NCBI RefSeq assembly: GCF_004798865.1
Contig: NW_025335317.1
Span: forward strand, 21,940,354-22,004,353
DNA length: 64,000 nucleotides
Reading direction: 5' to 3'
DNA from: Varanus komodoensis
Lineage: Eukaryota > Chordata > Lepidosauria > Squamata > Varanidae
The translations under genes were made by a program, and so were the position numbers. This document shows positions 1 through 12,372 of the stretch, one piece after another (the stretch's first letter is position 1; the number at the start of each line of letters is the position of its first letter). Under the pieces are notes generated by a model. It had not been told where the DNA came from, ran no database searches, and saw only the letters and a program-made list of their open reading frames with translations.

Positions 1-1778
1 CATTTTAACAAGGTGCAATTGTATTTTGGTTCTATTAATCCAGTAAAATCAAAGGCCCAATCAGGAAAACTCATTTACTTACCTAGTGCAGAGCACTTAT
101 GTTTAGGATGTCTTTGTTTAGTTCAGTAAGAAAAGGGATGAATAAGTATTTTTATGATTTGGATAAAATTGGGATTTGGATAAAACCATGATAATCTAAA
201 ATAATATTTGCACAGTTTTTGTTATTGTTGAAATAACCTGCGTCTGCTGATCTGTATATATTCAGACATCTGTATTTACAGAACATGAGGAAAAGTTAAG
301 AAATATACTCAATTTATATTGTTTCACCTTCATATCAAGTTCAAAATAGTCTGTAAAAATCCAGAAATGTATCCAGTAAGCAGTAAATTTGTAATTTGAA
401 CAGATGAATCCTATTGTGTAATTCAATGTTAATCATTAAATGAATGCTTAGAAAAATTATTAGGCTTGTAAAATATTACTATACTTGTCAGCTGTCATGT
501 TTAATTCCATATCTCTTCAATGATACATACATTGTCTAGAATCATGATGGGCCATCAGTCTTGTGAATTTTCTTTTTTTGGGGGGTTCAGCTGATCCCGA
601 GCAATCTCTCTGGAATAGTAGCTGAGATATTCAGTTAATGTATTCTCCTCACTAAAATCTGTATCTTTGATAATCCATTATTCTTTTGGGGCTTTTCTAT
701 GTGAGACATTTATTGTGAGTTCATCACCATTTCCTGCTTACCATTGCGTACAGGTTGTTGAAATAATGACCCTTCAGTTTTGCTTTTGTGACCTAAGAGC
801 TCTTCTGGAAAGTGTTTTGTTTTTGTTTAGAACAGGGAGAGTACAGTATTTAATTGTAAAACCAAAAGAAAATGATTTTTAAAACTTGTATTATAACGCT
901 ATTCCCTTATACCACCATGCCATCCAGACATCAGATAGTCAGAAAACAGAAAACAGGCAACTTATCTAATGTAGCACCTGGATCTCAATTAGACAAAACT
1001 AGAAATAGATATAATAGGTTATCCACTACTTAATAACTTCATGTGAAAAAGTTCTCTGTTGTTTCACGATGCATATTAGAATATTCCATTATGATCCGAT
1101 ATATATTGACTGAATGGTTATTACTAATGTCTATTTTGACACACACACCAAGTTCTCAGACAGAAATACATTCACAGGATTCAGCTAGTGGATGGCCTCT
1201 TCTGAGAACACAAAGGACAACAAAAGAGTGCCAATAGAAGGGACATAATACAACCTACTTTGTGTCCAAAAATGGAGTGTGGGAAACTACAAGGGAAGAG
1301 GAAGGGGAATTCCCTTTGCACAAACAGAAGTTCATTTATGTAACATTGAAATTCATGCTTCCAAAATCACACAGAATGGAAAGGAGGTTCACAAAAATAT
1401 GCTTACTTACTTGGAATAGGTCAAATTAAACTTAATGGAGTTTAATTCTGCAAAAATTTGCATAAGATTGGAATGATCTGGATCATTTGGATAAGCAGCA
1501 GAGAAAAATATAAAATAAACAATAAACAGTGCAGCCAAAACAATGCATGGCAGAATATCTTTTTCAGAAAATAAGTAACACTTTAAAATAGCTGTTTTTT
1601 CATTCTTTATGGAGTATTATTTATATAGTTCCCTCATCATAGCTCTTAGATCTATTAATACAGCTGGGGTTTCTCTTTATTTGGACCTTTTACAATAGAA
1701 ATCTAGAAAGCACGTTTCTATAAAAATATATTACAGAAGATAAAAATAATGTATAGCATTATTGTTACTGCTATTGTC
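1..1778. other. AT-rich unique non-coding DNA
   Basis: I see no coding signal, RNA gene or recognisable repeat here. The open frames are short, lack family resemblance and begin mostly at non-ATG codons, as expected by chance in AT-rich DNA. Confidence 0.6.
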
Positions 1779-1840
1779 TGATTTATTTCTATACTGCCCA
1801 AATAGTGGAAGCTCTCTGGACAGTTCATAACAATTCACAA
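1779..1840 (-). mobile_element. LINE 3' tail fragment (L2/CR1-like)
   Basis: On the plus strand this reads TTTATTTCTATACTGCCC, then AGCTCTCTGGACAGTT and a run like CAACAATTCACAA. This matches the reverse complement of the common squamate LINE tail, in which a GGGCGG-type motif and TATAAAT-like end precede a TAAATAAA repeat. Only the last ~60 bp survive. It is an older, more diverged relative of the tails at 3931, 14709, 42861 and 63449. The family assignment is from memory of such tails, not from a search. Confidence 0.6.
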
Positions 1841-3430
1841 AATTTTTAGGCTATTCAGTGTCTGGTAGCAGAGGGCAATCTTAACCTGGTGCTGAAAAAA
1901 TAACAATGTTTGTTTGGGGCCAGGCAGGTCTCCATAGGGAAAACATCTTATAATTGAGAAGGTGGGGTTAGCAGTTACAGTAGAAGGTAGCAGAAGAATT
2001 TTTGATAGCTGTGAAAACACACACTTTTTTCATTTTCCATACATGCATAAATATGCAATTAAAAGAGTAAAGGTATAATTACATTTTAACATTTCAGCTC
2101 TTCAGTTTCGTCATTTCAGCAAAGGAATCTCAAACACATCATAGTTAAATTTATTCAATATTATATAACCTTGGGTGTGTGTGTGTGATTGTTAATATAA
2201 ATTTAACATTATTACTATTACATTCCATCACTGAAATTAAAAGCTCCCTCAACAAAAAGAAAAATACTGCCACAATTTTCTGCTATTTTCTCCTTGTCCC
2301 TGTCTCTTTCAACATGATATACTTCCTTTATATGAATGCCTTTTCTTTTCTAGTTGGGAGAAGAACTTATATTTCAAGACTGTCAGTTCAAATTCGGGTG
2401 GAAAAATCTCAAGAGTAGCAAAATTTATATAGAGGACACATAATTTTAGGGAAGAGAGTTTTTTCAAACATTTTCCATAAGGTGCTTTTGTGATAGTGAA
2501 ACTAATATTTTTATTACCTCTTATATCTCTAGTACTGATGATACTGGAGTGAAGTCTGAAAGGGCTGAAATGATGAATAGCTTGCTCCTGTGATATGTCA
2601 GGCTTCTGCAGGAAAACATGGCACTGAGCTTCAGGGTTGCAAACTACAGACTAAAATAGGAGTGCAGTATTTCCTAGAGATACTGGATATTACTTTGAGT
2701 CAGGACAATGCTTCTAACAACTAATGGGGTGGGAATGAAGACATTCTCCCCTGCCACAGTACCTTGACATTTCCCATATGCCTCTCTCACAATGCATCCG
2801 CAGCCCCCTTTACATTTTGGATATAGCTTGCATTGCACATAGAACAAAGAAGGGGGTGTTCAGCAGCTGTCCCCTGCAAGGGTTCTCTCAGAAGCCCATG
2901 GCTTGTTATCACAGCTAACTGGTTAACTTTCAAGTCCACCTCATGACAACCGCACAATCAAAAACTGATATTTACTTAAGTTGTCTTGTTTTGACAATGC
3001 TGAAATTTACTTAATTGGATTGATTTCACTTGATTCATTTAGCTAATTTGTTTGTTGGAGTCAATGCAGGCAAAACAAATTAAACAAAGCCTAATCAAAT
3101 GATCTAAACCTAGCTTGGTTGTATTCAATTTGTTCAGTATGCTTGCTTAACAATGGATTTTTATTTCTATTTACTTTGCTTTTGTATTTTAACGAGTGCG
3201 TCTCATTGACACACATGGCAGTAACAGGAACCTGGCAATAGATCAAATCCAGGATATTATTGTCGTTATTGTCATATAAGTGAATGAAAAATAAGGCATT
3301 GAGAAGAAACTACATATGTTGCAAACCCTCAAAGTAACACAAATAGAAATTTGTATCCAAGGACAGTTTGCAAAATAAATAAAACAAATACAAATAAACA
3401 AAAACTTTTTGGCTTGGTTTTACCCTATAC
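1841..3430. other. Unique non-coding DNA
   Basis: AT-rich DNA without recognisable genes. It contains a short (GT)n tract near 2174-2187. No family resemblance was seen in the short open frames. Confidence 0.5.
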
Positions 3431-3494
3431 ATGCCCACTCCATTGAGTTCAATGGGACTTGATCCCAAGTGAGTGGCTATAGGATTGCAGCCAT
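3431..3494. repeat. Reptile interspersed repeat fragment
   Basis: The stretch contains TTGAGTTCAATGGGACTT followed by CCAAGTGAGTGGCTATAGG and ATTGCAGCC. This pattern (matching-sense 'caatgggacttactcccaagtaag ... aggattgcag') is one I recognise as abundant in squamate genomes. A diverged relative lies at 22424. The class of the parent element is uncertain. Confidence 0.5.
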
Positions 3495-3930
3495 AAGGAA
3501 ATTAATTATATCCACTTTCCTACTGCAGCCACCTCTGTAGCTGAAAAGCCTCTTCGGTCCCCATTGTGGAATAACATGCCGTGTGAGGTGGGTGGAAGAC
3601 GATCACTCGGATCCCAAGAAAGTGATGAAACCTTAACATTTCTGCTCTCTGTTCTTCAGCAGACCCCCGCACCCAACTCACCCACATGGTTCAGAGAGGC
3701 TTTGGGGAGGATGCAGATAGAAAAAACAGAGAGTTCCCTTTCGTGACTTCTTTAAAAGTAACTTGAGATGCCACTCTTTAGGGTTACACAGCTTAGTTCA
3801 TGTTTTTGCATGCTGATCTGAAAGACATTTCAAATCATTGGGAAGTTGATTTCCATCTCTCTTTAACCCTTGCCCAGACTTGCTCAGGGTAGATGTAGTG
3901 TCCTCCACCATCCTATTTTGTCACGTCCCA

Positions 3931-4290
3931 TTTTTTTTATTATTATTATTATAACATTTCTATGCCGCCCATTGCCGAAACCTCGGGGCGGCTTACAACA
4001 CGATAAAATACATTGAAATACAATAGTACATAATAAATTACCATTAAATACAAAAATACAAAAAATACATTGATTTACAAATATAAAATTAAAATTATCA
4101 GTATAAAATAAGTAAATAAAAATATAGGAGGAGAAAGAGAAGGAAGAAGAAGTTGCCCTGGCCAGATCATATGTTTTAACAATTAAAATGATGTTTAAAT
4201 AAAAAGGTCTTTACCTGGCGCCGAAAAACCAGTAACGACGGTGCCAGGCGGAGGTGAATTAGGCTGGCCCAGTGAATTCCATTGCTAAAC
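3931..4290 (-). mobile_element. LINE 3' end (L2/CR1-like tail family)
   Basis: The copy opens on the plus strand with a T/TTA-rich tract and CATTTCTATGCCGCCC, then CCTCGGGGCGGC. This is the inverse of a LINE 3' tail, so the element lies on the minus strand. It is collinear with the copy at 14709: both share GCCCTGGCCAGAT, then TTAACAATTAAAATGA, then a block reading CCTGGCGCCG...GGTGCCAGG. That block forms a stem-loop at 4214-4248. No protein-coding part is left. The exact family needs a repeat-library match. Confidence 0.7.
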
Positions 4291-5109
4291 ATAGGTTTGT
4301 ACCTGGATTTCCTCTGTCTTGAGCCAACATCTTAATCATTGCTGACTCTTGCTTGCTGTGCTTAAGAATGAGGATGCATCTGAAATTCTTTCTCTTCTAT
4401 TTTGGTTTTCAGCCCATTAAATGTATGGGAGAGGGAATGTTGTAAGTAGAATATGCATTACAACGGTAGTGGCACATTCTTGGATGCGCTCTTTCATATG
4501 CAGTGTTCATGAATCTTCAGTAACCATTGACTCCACATAGTATATTTCCTGTTATTTGGCTTAGATTTTTTTAATGAATAAACATTTAATAATAAGAAAT
4601 ATATTTTCCCTCCACCAGTGACCTGTAATAGTTGGATTGTGCATTAAGAATACTTGATTTTTGGAACTGATTACTAGAAAAATCAACATCCTTCAGAAAT
4701 GAAAACAACAATTTATTGTGAAATACTTTTAGGCTTTTAGAGGAGAGATGGTCTGTTATTTGGAAGAGCTGTGCATGTAATCACACAGTAATAAGAGAGG
4801 GCTTTCTCAGTCTGTTCTGTTTCTCAGTCTGTTCTATTTATGTAGTGTGTGTATGTGTGGAATTAATGGATTGGTGTGGATGTTGTCTCCTGTTTTGTGT
4901 ATGAACATTATGACCATATTTTTAAAGAAGCACAGAATGAAGCTCCTTCACAAATTCCTTCAACTTGTGCACTGGGTGATGTTATAAAAGTTTGTCTTAT
5001 CCATAATTTCTCTTGCAGTCACCAGACCACTCATAATTGGAGCATTTCCATCCGAACTCCATTTAACTGTGTCCTTTAATGCAACAGACATCGGTCTCTC
5101 AGTTGTTGC
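4291..5109. other. Unique non-coding DNA
   Basis: Nothing recognised. A 16-bp unit, TTTCTCAGTCTGTTCT, occurs twice near 4805-4838. The 67-codon frame at 4876-5079 shows no family resemblance. Confidence 0.45.
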
Positions 5110-7545
5110 TTCAGTGTTTCAGAGTTTTGTCCACTTTTGCCCACATGTGAAAAAAACTGCAGGAACCTGTCCTTCCAGTGTTTGTGGATTTCCTCTCAGG
5201 TCCCTCTTACAAAATGAGACCAGCCAAGAGGAAGTCCATAAATGCTCACAGACCAAACTGGCAGCCACCTTCTGCATCCCATTCAGCAGAAACAAAGGCT
5301 GCTGCACACGACGTAAACACAGTTTTTGCAGCATTAGAGCAGGGCCCCGTTCCCAGTGAGTGCTGCGTGAATGCTGACCAGAGTCCAGGGAGCTGTGCCC
5401 AGGGAATCCAATGGGTTCCCACCCCAGAACTGGATTCCTCACACACCCTTAGTTACCACTGCTACCACTTTGGAAGAATCACTGGAGAATTCCTTCTGCC
5501 TTAAGGGCAACAATCTGCATAAATATCTTGATGCTGTTGAATTAAAGGATTGTACCAGGAATGTCCACCTGGGTAACTGTCAACCATAGAGGCAGTGCTG
5601 AGTTTCAGCTTGGCCACAATGTTATTTTTTAAAGCTTAGAATTTGATGTGGTATTTGGAAGGGTCCCTTAACTGGGCAGCCCACCTGCTGTTCAATCTGT
5701 ACCCTGATCCATATGCTACATGGCCCTGTAATGAGAGACGATGTCACCAGAACATGGGAAGAACCATTGCAAGGTTCCCTGCTCCCCTGGAAGCGGTGCT
5801 GGCATACAAGAACTTGTTAGGAAGGGCTGTCTACACACGTCTCCTTTGATTTGGGTCTGGTCTAGTGCTCTACACCAAATAAGTTGCAACAATTCTGCCT
5901 GTCCATTAACTCCCTCCCAAATTGTATCACTGAGAGAAAGGCAAAAGCCTTGGGGTGCAGGCAATCACCATTGCCAGGTAAAAGTCCTTTCCTCCGCTCA
6001 ATTGCTTGCCTCTAGCTGCAACCAGTTCAGAAGTGCCCTCTCTTAAGTTACAAGCTGGACCCCTGCCTGCAAGGTGCACCCCATCAGGCTGAAGTATTTC
6101 CAGTCAGTCAAACTGATACTTGGGTTCTGGACAACATAGTAAGATGGGGTTATCTCCTCCACACAGTGGTCCATAGTCTTGTTCACTTTTGTCCATGCAT
6201 CTTCAGTCTTCCATGACTGAAGGATTCCTCACACACCAGTTGCTGTAACAGGGTGGACAACATGCAGCTGGTGCCTTTGGAATTGCTTCTGCAACTCCAT
6301 CCATGCGCATGATGGCCTGCAGGCGAGAATAAAACCACTGCACACTCCCAAGTCACCCTCTCCCAGGTGTATAATGATGAAACCTGGCATGCCCCTTCTT
6401 CTCTCTGGCTCCTCCCTTGCTCTTTTTGCTGCTTGTCTGGTACACATGTTGGCCTTGGTCCTTCTCTTACCAGAAGACGCTTCACTGGTCACAGATTCTG
6501 TCTTCACCATTTGATTCACTTCCACTGATGTGGAAGAGGTTTGAGCCCCCTGCCAAGCTACCCTGCCTATCTATGCCTTTGGCTTGCTTTGCCTGTTATG
6601 GTTGATCATCACAGATTAGCTGTGCCAGTCCTCATTTTGTGGAGTCTGTCAGGCCTGAGATCCCAAATTTTCTATCTTTTCCCAATTTTCCCCAGTGCAA
6701 AGCTCTCTGGAATGCCTTTCAGGATCATGTGGGTTTCTGCTTCAGCATTTTTGTCTTTGTGAGGGGTCCTCCCGGATGTTGGGCCTGGCCTGGCTGCCTT
6801 CTTACTTGTGGACTGCCAGCTTCTCGGTGAAGCTGCTCGGGATCTCCTAAGCTGGTCATGCGGCCCTGAGTATGTGGGGAGAAAGTCGACAGACATTGTG
6901 CTATACTCAAGCTCCTCTTCTTGGGTGGCATCTCTTCCCTAAATGAACAGCCTGCAAGCTTCCAGTAAGCTGTGTTTCCAGTCCTTTACTGCTCAAAGCA
7001 AGCACAGCATGCACTCTGTCCCTGCCCCTCTCACAACTCTATGTCAGGATCAGGGCCTGAGTGCTTGCAGAACCAGGAACACCTGTGTGGGCACCTGCAG
7101 GGAACCCCTGCAGAACAACTACACAGTGCAGCTGGGGACCCTGAAGACCAGCACAAAAGACTTCCCTGCAATGCTGCTCCAGTGTCCTGGTGACAGGTTG
7201 TGCTTTGGCCCCTGTATTGCTTCTCCTTGCTTGAGCTTGTTCCTGCCTTCTTCCAGTTTTCTCCTGCCTGTGCCCTTTCTGCTCTTCCTGTCTTTCCTCT
7301 GAGTAGACCCTGCCTCACTCCAGCCTGCAACAATCCTTGCAGTAACATCTCTCCAGTAAACTGACCTTGGAACTGTGCTCTGACCCTCTCTCTGTGCAAA
7401 ATCTGACTGATCTCCTCCATGCCTTTGACCTGCTCCTGCTGACTCGCCTCTGGCCCATAGTAAACTCCGGACGCAGCCTGAGCCCATGCCCTGGACCTGG
7501 CGTTCTGCCCTTCCCTGCTGCTGCCCACAGCCCAGCCCTCACAAC
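5110..7545 (-). mobile_element. Broken retroelement-like relic with SGNH-hydrolase traces
   Basis: This block is GC-richer than its surroundings and carries most of the longer minus-strand frames, the longest 165 codons at 7031-7528. On the minus strand near 6330-6380 it encodes IIIHLGEGDLG, and near 6070-6110 another frame reads LQPDGVHLAG. These match the GNxxD-type and DGxH-type blocks of SGNH hydrolases. Such domains occur in vertebrate Ngaro/DIRS-type elements and in ORF1 of some CR1 LINEs; HLGxxDLG is nearer the former. A lysine/arginine-rich segment precedes the first motif. The element is clearly broken, with several interruptions, and appears old. No terminal repeats were recognised and the borders are approximate. 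Confidence 0.45.
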
Positions 7546-7645
7546 TCTTCCTGTTATTGTCTCCTAGAGGTGACCCAGCACAGGTGCTGCCACTTACAAG
7601 ATCATCCTTCTGAATGCAAGCTTGCCCATGCAGTCCTTCTGTGCA

Positions 7646-7662
7646 GGGTTAGGGTTAGGGTT
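7646..7662. repeat. Short interstitial telomere-like repeat
   Basis: GGGTTAGGGTTAGGGTT gives just under three units of the vertebrate telomere hexamer. It is too short to be evidence of a fusion or a telomere. Confidence 0.7.
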
Positions 7663-9165
7663 GCACTCATCCAGGGGACTCATCCAGCCATCCCAGGCCT
7701 GCCTGATAATGCTTTAGTGTTTTGTTTGCTTGCTTTTCCTGAAATATCATTGTTGTTGTTATTTACATAATTCGTTTATTATATATATTCATAGATCCTA
7801 ATGTATATCTGAAGTGGTAGGAGGAAGGCAGGGAAAACCAAGAAGAAAAGCAAGAGTGACTGAGTGCAGTAGGGGCCACATCCTTCCCTGCTTTCCCACC
7901 ATGGCCATCCATCCCTCAGCACAAACCAGAACCCCTGGAGCAGTTGGATGATTCTGGGGTGACCTAATTGTAAGGCACACAATGTCTAGTCTTTATTTGG
8001 TTTAGCTAATTTCTCATTTCTTATGTATAATGGGGAAATTAAAAACAATTACCTTTCTAATTTAACAAACAAATTAATCTATAGAAAGATTTCTTGGTCG
8101 GAGGCCCATAACTAAGGAATACATTTTCCATCAGAAAGACCCTTAAGCCTGTTTTAGAAATATTGCAAGTACTTCCTTTTGGGGTTGGCTTGATGCAGGG
8201 AACCTGAGATGATGCGTTGTGCAGAAAATAGTCAATGAAGAACAGAAATGAGGCATTTAGATAAAAATGGAAAAATATGTGCATTCAATAACTTGAATCC
8301 TAAAGTAAGGAGGATCACGGAAGGAAACTGTCCCATATCCTTTTCCGCTCTTGCAGCTGCCTGAAACCCACTTTTTCCTAAAAGCTGCTCCAGAGGGCCA
8401 GGGTGACCTACTTCACAAAGGCAGAGAAGCTAGAAACCAGTAAGGGTCAATGCAAAGGGATTCTCTGCAGGGACTGGTCCACTATGGTCATCTGGCCACC
8501 TGCACCTTTAGTCATTTGCACTCCTGCAGACCAGATGGTTCCCTGACCATCTCCTTAAGGGCTCTCTGTTCCTTAAGGGAATGATTTGCATGATTATGCT
8601 CCTGAGGGCCCAGGAAATCCCTGATCTGCCTCCAGAACCACTGAAGGAGCCTGCTTTTCTGCCTTGGAGAACTCCAGATCATTCTCCAAAGAAGATTCCT
8701 TTTCATGGCCCACAAGACTTCCCTGAACAAGGGGGAATGGGAACTGTTGTGAGGGAAAAAAGCAGAATTGAAGTTGGATGGAAGGGACACAAATGGTAGA
8801 AGGTGAGAAGAAAGTTTTCCTTTGTGAATGTCTTTAACTGATCTTGTTCCAGGCCAGTGAGAATGAATCTTTGAAGGACAAAGTGATCATGATAAATACA
8901 GAGAATGAAATATGAATAATGGCTGGGTGCATCACCTAGCAATCTATCCCCATTTTCAAATGATCATAATTTAATATATGTTTTATGGGAGGCTAATCTG
9001 ATAGTTTAAACATCGGAAATTGAGTGATTAGGCATGGCTAGTTATGGATTATACAATCTATGCTCTGTACATACAACTCACTTGAAAATAACCCAATGCC
9101 TGACTGAAAGCACCATTGACTCGAGCGGGATTTAATTCTTGTTTAAATACTCTCAGGACTGGGTT
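7663..9165. other. Unique non-coding DNA
   Basis: No gene or repeat family recognised. The open frames are short and lack resemblance to known proteins. Confidence 0.45.
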
Positions 9166-9169
9166 GTAA

Positions 9170-9640
9170 AAGAAAGATCTGGAGGGTCCTGGATGAATGA
9201 GCTGACACCGTCATAAAAAGCAGCTTTTAATGGCTGTTTAGCAAATATAACTGACTGACTCTGCAGAGCAGTTTTCTGTTTGTTACAATCAATATGAAAG
9301 CATCTATATGAAATTGTACCTGTAGCATAATGACAGGAATCTTTGACTAAATGGAATGCATAATTTAATAAATGGCTCAAGTGACTCCAATTAAAAGTCA
9401 TGACTGTGACGGCCTTGCCATTTTCTTGGCAATCTCCCAGTAACAAATCTATTCATACCCACCTCACTCGATAATCAGAATTATGATAGTAATTTGATAG
9501 AGCAAGCAGTGAGAGGAGTCTGTGCAGATCTGGCCCCATTAGGGTAGAACATTTTGTACATAAAGCCTCTATCAGAGTCCTTATAAACAGCAAGTGAGGT
9601 GATAAAACTGCTTCTGGCGTATTTAGCCATACAATATTAA
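9170..9640. promoter_or_regulatory. Candidate conserved non-coding element
   Basis: This stretch has the texture of vertebrate developmental enhancers. It is repeat-free and AT-rich without being low complexity, with several TAAT/ATTA-type homeodomain cores (for example CATAATTTAATAAATGG) interleaved with GC-containing words. It has no coding signal. Conservation cannot be seen from one sequence, so this is inference only. Confidence 0.25.
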
Positions 9641-10099
9641 AGTCTTCTTACTACCCAAAGAAAACTAAGAAGGGATAAGACCAGGTTAGAATCCTATCAC
9701 ATTTCAGATTTTCTGTAACCTGCCTTCAGAATGTGTTTACTGAAATGGGAGAGAAGGGGGATTGACCCTGCCAGAGCTCACCATTTCCTCAGTTCCCGTT
9801 GTTGGATGTGTGGAGGCATGGAGCGTTCTGTGAATGTAGAGGTCTCTCTTTCTAACTTTTATTTGAAAGGCTGCAGTAGCTCCATTGGTCCCTCAACTCA
9901 AAGCTTTGCCCATTTTACTGAATAACAACTTGTTTGCACAAATTAAGAAGGGCAAAAGGGTTGTGGCAAAGAATCACAGTTTTATCCAATCACCTGACCT
10001 AAGAAGTCACTTTAGCACTGCAGCAGGGACATCTGTATAGGTCAGGCATATGCAGTGTTCACATAACTGTTGTTTCAGAGCAGAGGTACATCTTATATA

Positions 10100-10227
10100 A
10101 GCCTTCACCAGCCTGGTATCCTCTGGACGTGTTGGAGTCCCACACCCTGGATCCTCAAGCCAGCATGGTTAGCTGGAGGACACTGGGAATGGTAGCCCAA
10201 CACACCTGGAGGACACTGGGGAAGGCT
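10100..10227. mobile_element. Palindromic MITE, family A copy 1
   Basis: The left end reads AGCCTTCACCAGCCTGG and the right end, reverse-complemented, reads AGCCTTCCCCAG. The arms continue with TCCTCtGG-GTGTTGG on both sides, so the whole unit is a degenerate hairpin. The centre (CCAGCATGGTTAGCTGG) matches a very common squamate repeat built around 'actacaactcccatcat...ccagccagcatggccaatgg'. It is non-coding and likely a non-autonomous DNA transposon. Other copies are at 11796, 32054 and 47693. Confidence 0.65.
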
Positions 10228-10500
10228 GCCCTACAGGCATTACAGGAATACTAATGGAAGTTGCTTCTGCCTGACAAGTGAACCCAGCCAAGGATACAAC
10301 ATTTCTTCACTGTGTAGGTCATTCCCAATCCATACCAAGAATCTCCATTCTTCTGCATGGTTCCTGGTGGTTTTCTGAATATTATGGGGACTCACAGGCA
10401 CATGACTGTGAGCCACACAGGGAGAGGTTCAAAACTGTGTTGTGGTGGATATTGTTGATATAAGGAGATGGTTTAGGGTGGCTCTGTATAATAAGCGTTT

Positions 10501-10640
10501 GCTGTTGTTGTTATGTGCTCATCTCCAACTTACGGTGAACCTATAAATAAAAGGCCCCCAAAATGTCCAATTCATGAGAGGCTTGCTCAGCAAGTTCAAA
10601 GCTGTGGCTTCCATTATGGAGTCTTTCCTTAAGTAACAAT
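10501..10640 (-). mobile_element. RTE-type LINE 3' end fragment
   Basis: The segment begins TGTTGTTGTTATGTGCTC and continues CTTACGGTGAACCTATAAAT, with CCAAAATGTCC and GTGGCTTCCATTATGGAGTC. This matches a familiar squamate repeat ('tgttgttatgtgccttcaagtc...cttatggcgaccctatgaat'). Its layout resembles the reverse-complemented 3' end of RTE elements such as the BovB copy at 51.9 kb. The family call is from memory and the outer border is approximate. Confidence 0.5.
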
Positions 10641-11795
10641 GTGACTTGCCACTGGGGAATAATCATGCATGTCTGTGCTCAGGGTTTTTTATTTTTATTC
10701 TTAATCCTATGCAGACTATCCCACTGACCAAAAAAAAGTCTGATTCAGTGCACTTACACTGAAAAATGCTGGTTTGTAAGCAGCAATTCATGTGAACACT
10801 TTGGTCTGTAACACTTCCTGGATAAAGGATGGAAATAACTATTGCTGATCAATAGAATACTTAGGACTCTTCAAACAGAATATATTTCATTGGATTCCTT
10901 TTACAAGTTGTCCTTTGACTCATCAAAAGGCTTCAGCCTTGGATTTTACCAAAATTTAGCTTTATTGCTGGTCACAAGAATATGGGTTTTCCTTTTTTAG
11001 ACTACTTCAGGTTTTTGGGTTTTGGATTTGGGTTTGGTTTGGTTTTTAATTGGAATGGACTGAAAAATAAATTCAGATGGGATGTATATTTCCTTCTATT
11101 TAATATCAGTAACAGTATTGGAGAAATGGAAATGTCTACATTGTAAATGTGAACATATTTGTCCCATGAGATTTGTAAGTATGTAAAAACCCTGGAGAAA
11201 GGAAGCTACCTTTGGATTTTACCCATGTAGTGCACACCATTGTGTCCAGAGCATTAATCTTGCATTAGTTCTCTGGATTCTTAATTGACAAATGCGTTCT
11301 TAGAATATGTAAAGTCTCTCAGGAATGCCTCAAGCTTCATCTCATTATTTGTTTTATTAAAGCACCCATAGTGTGAGTGTAAAAGATCTGCTAGGACATT
11401 TCTTTTTCTTTTTTTACAACCAACTGTGCCCCAAGGTGGTGGAGTAAAAGTTTATTGTAATAAAGTATGAGAAGTCGGTGGTAATAAATAGTATTGTACT
11501 CAAAAACTGGTACATAAAAATTTTAAGCAGATGTTTAAGGACACATGTGTTTCTTGTGTGGGGTCATTAAATCAAAATATTCAACAGAACACTGATGAAG
11601 AAATGCAAATAGGATGTTTATTTTGTTTTAATGCAATGGCTGTGGGCAAAGTTAAGCTTCATAGTATGTTCACAAAATATTAATAACATTTAAAATGATA
11701 ATGATAGAATATGGAAATTTCAACTGTCTGCTTTATATTCCTCGTTTGCTTGATTGATTCCTACCATGTGAATCTTTGGTCTATTTTTAATATAT
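10641..11795. other. Unique non-coding DNA
   Basis: AT-rich sequence with no recognisable gene or repeat family. Confidence 0.45.
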
Positions 11796-11929
11796 CAGGT
11801 TTGGGGAACCCATAGCTGTCCAGATGCTGTTGTACTCCAACTTCCATCAACCCCAGTACAACCAATGTTCAGGGATGTTGTGATTTGTGGCCCACCAACA
11901 TCCTAGCACTGCTACACAAGTTGGAACCT
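11796..11929. mobile_element. Palindromic MITE, family A copy 2
   Basis: The left arm reads GGGGAACCCATAGCTGTCC then AGATGCTGTTGTACTCCAAC. The right arm ends CCAACATCCTAGCACTGC, ACAAGTTGGAACC. The centre carries CCCAGTACAACCAATG. It has the same order as other copies of this hairpin family, with more decay on the right arm. Confidence 0.65.
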
Positions 11930-12295
11930 TTCTACTTTTATTTTTAATTGGAGCAACACATACATGCCTCCAGAAACTTTGTAATGATTGTAATGCAGAC
12001 AAATGGATTGTGACAAAACTTCTTTATTTAAACCAGAACATTTCACTGACTCTGGGTAGGTCCCTCTGGAAAATTTAGCGGGTGAAAGAGTGTGGAATCT
12101 CAAAGGGATAATCAGTTCAATTCCTGAGAATTGTTTTGACACACTGGTCACTCTTTTTCCAGCTGGAAACATCTGTGTGGATGCAAATAACACAAAACAA
12201 AATTGCAATGGTTTGGTGAAAGCAAACTTTTGAGTTCTGAGGTATTTTATTCATGGCCAATTGCCTCATACCTTCTCCACTAAACTCAGTGATAT

Positions 12296-12372
12296 TTTAT
12301 TCTCAGCATCACCCTATCAAGTAGGCTTGGCTGAGAGAAATTGACTGGCTCAAGGACACACAGTCCTTCTTA
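12296..12372 (-). mobile_element. tRNA-derived SINE fragment
   Basis: AAGTAGGCTTGGCTGAGAG followed by TTGACTGGCTCAAGGACACA matches the reverse complement of the middle of the SINE at 15345, which reads TGGGCCAGTCACAGACTCTC then CCTACCTCAC. Only this central part is recognisable. Confidence 0.5.

Noticed and set aside
7646-7662. Interstitial telomere as a sign of chromosome fusion
   Set aside because: Fewer than three units; far too short to carry that meaning.
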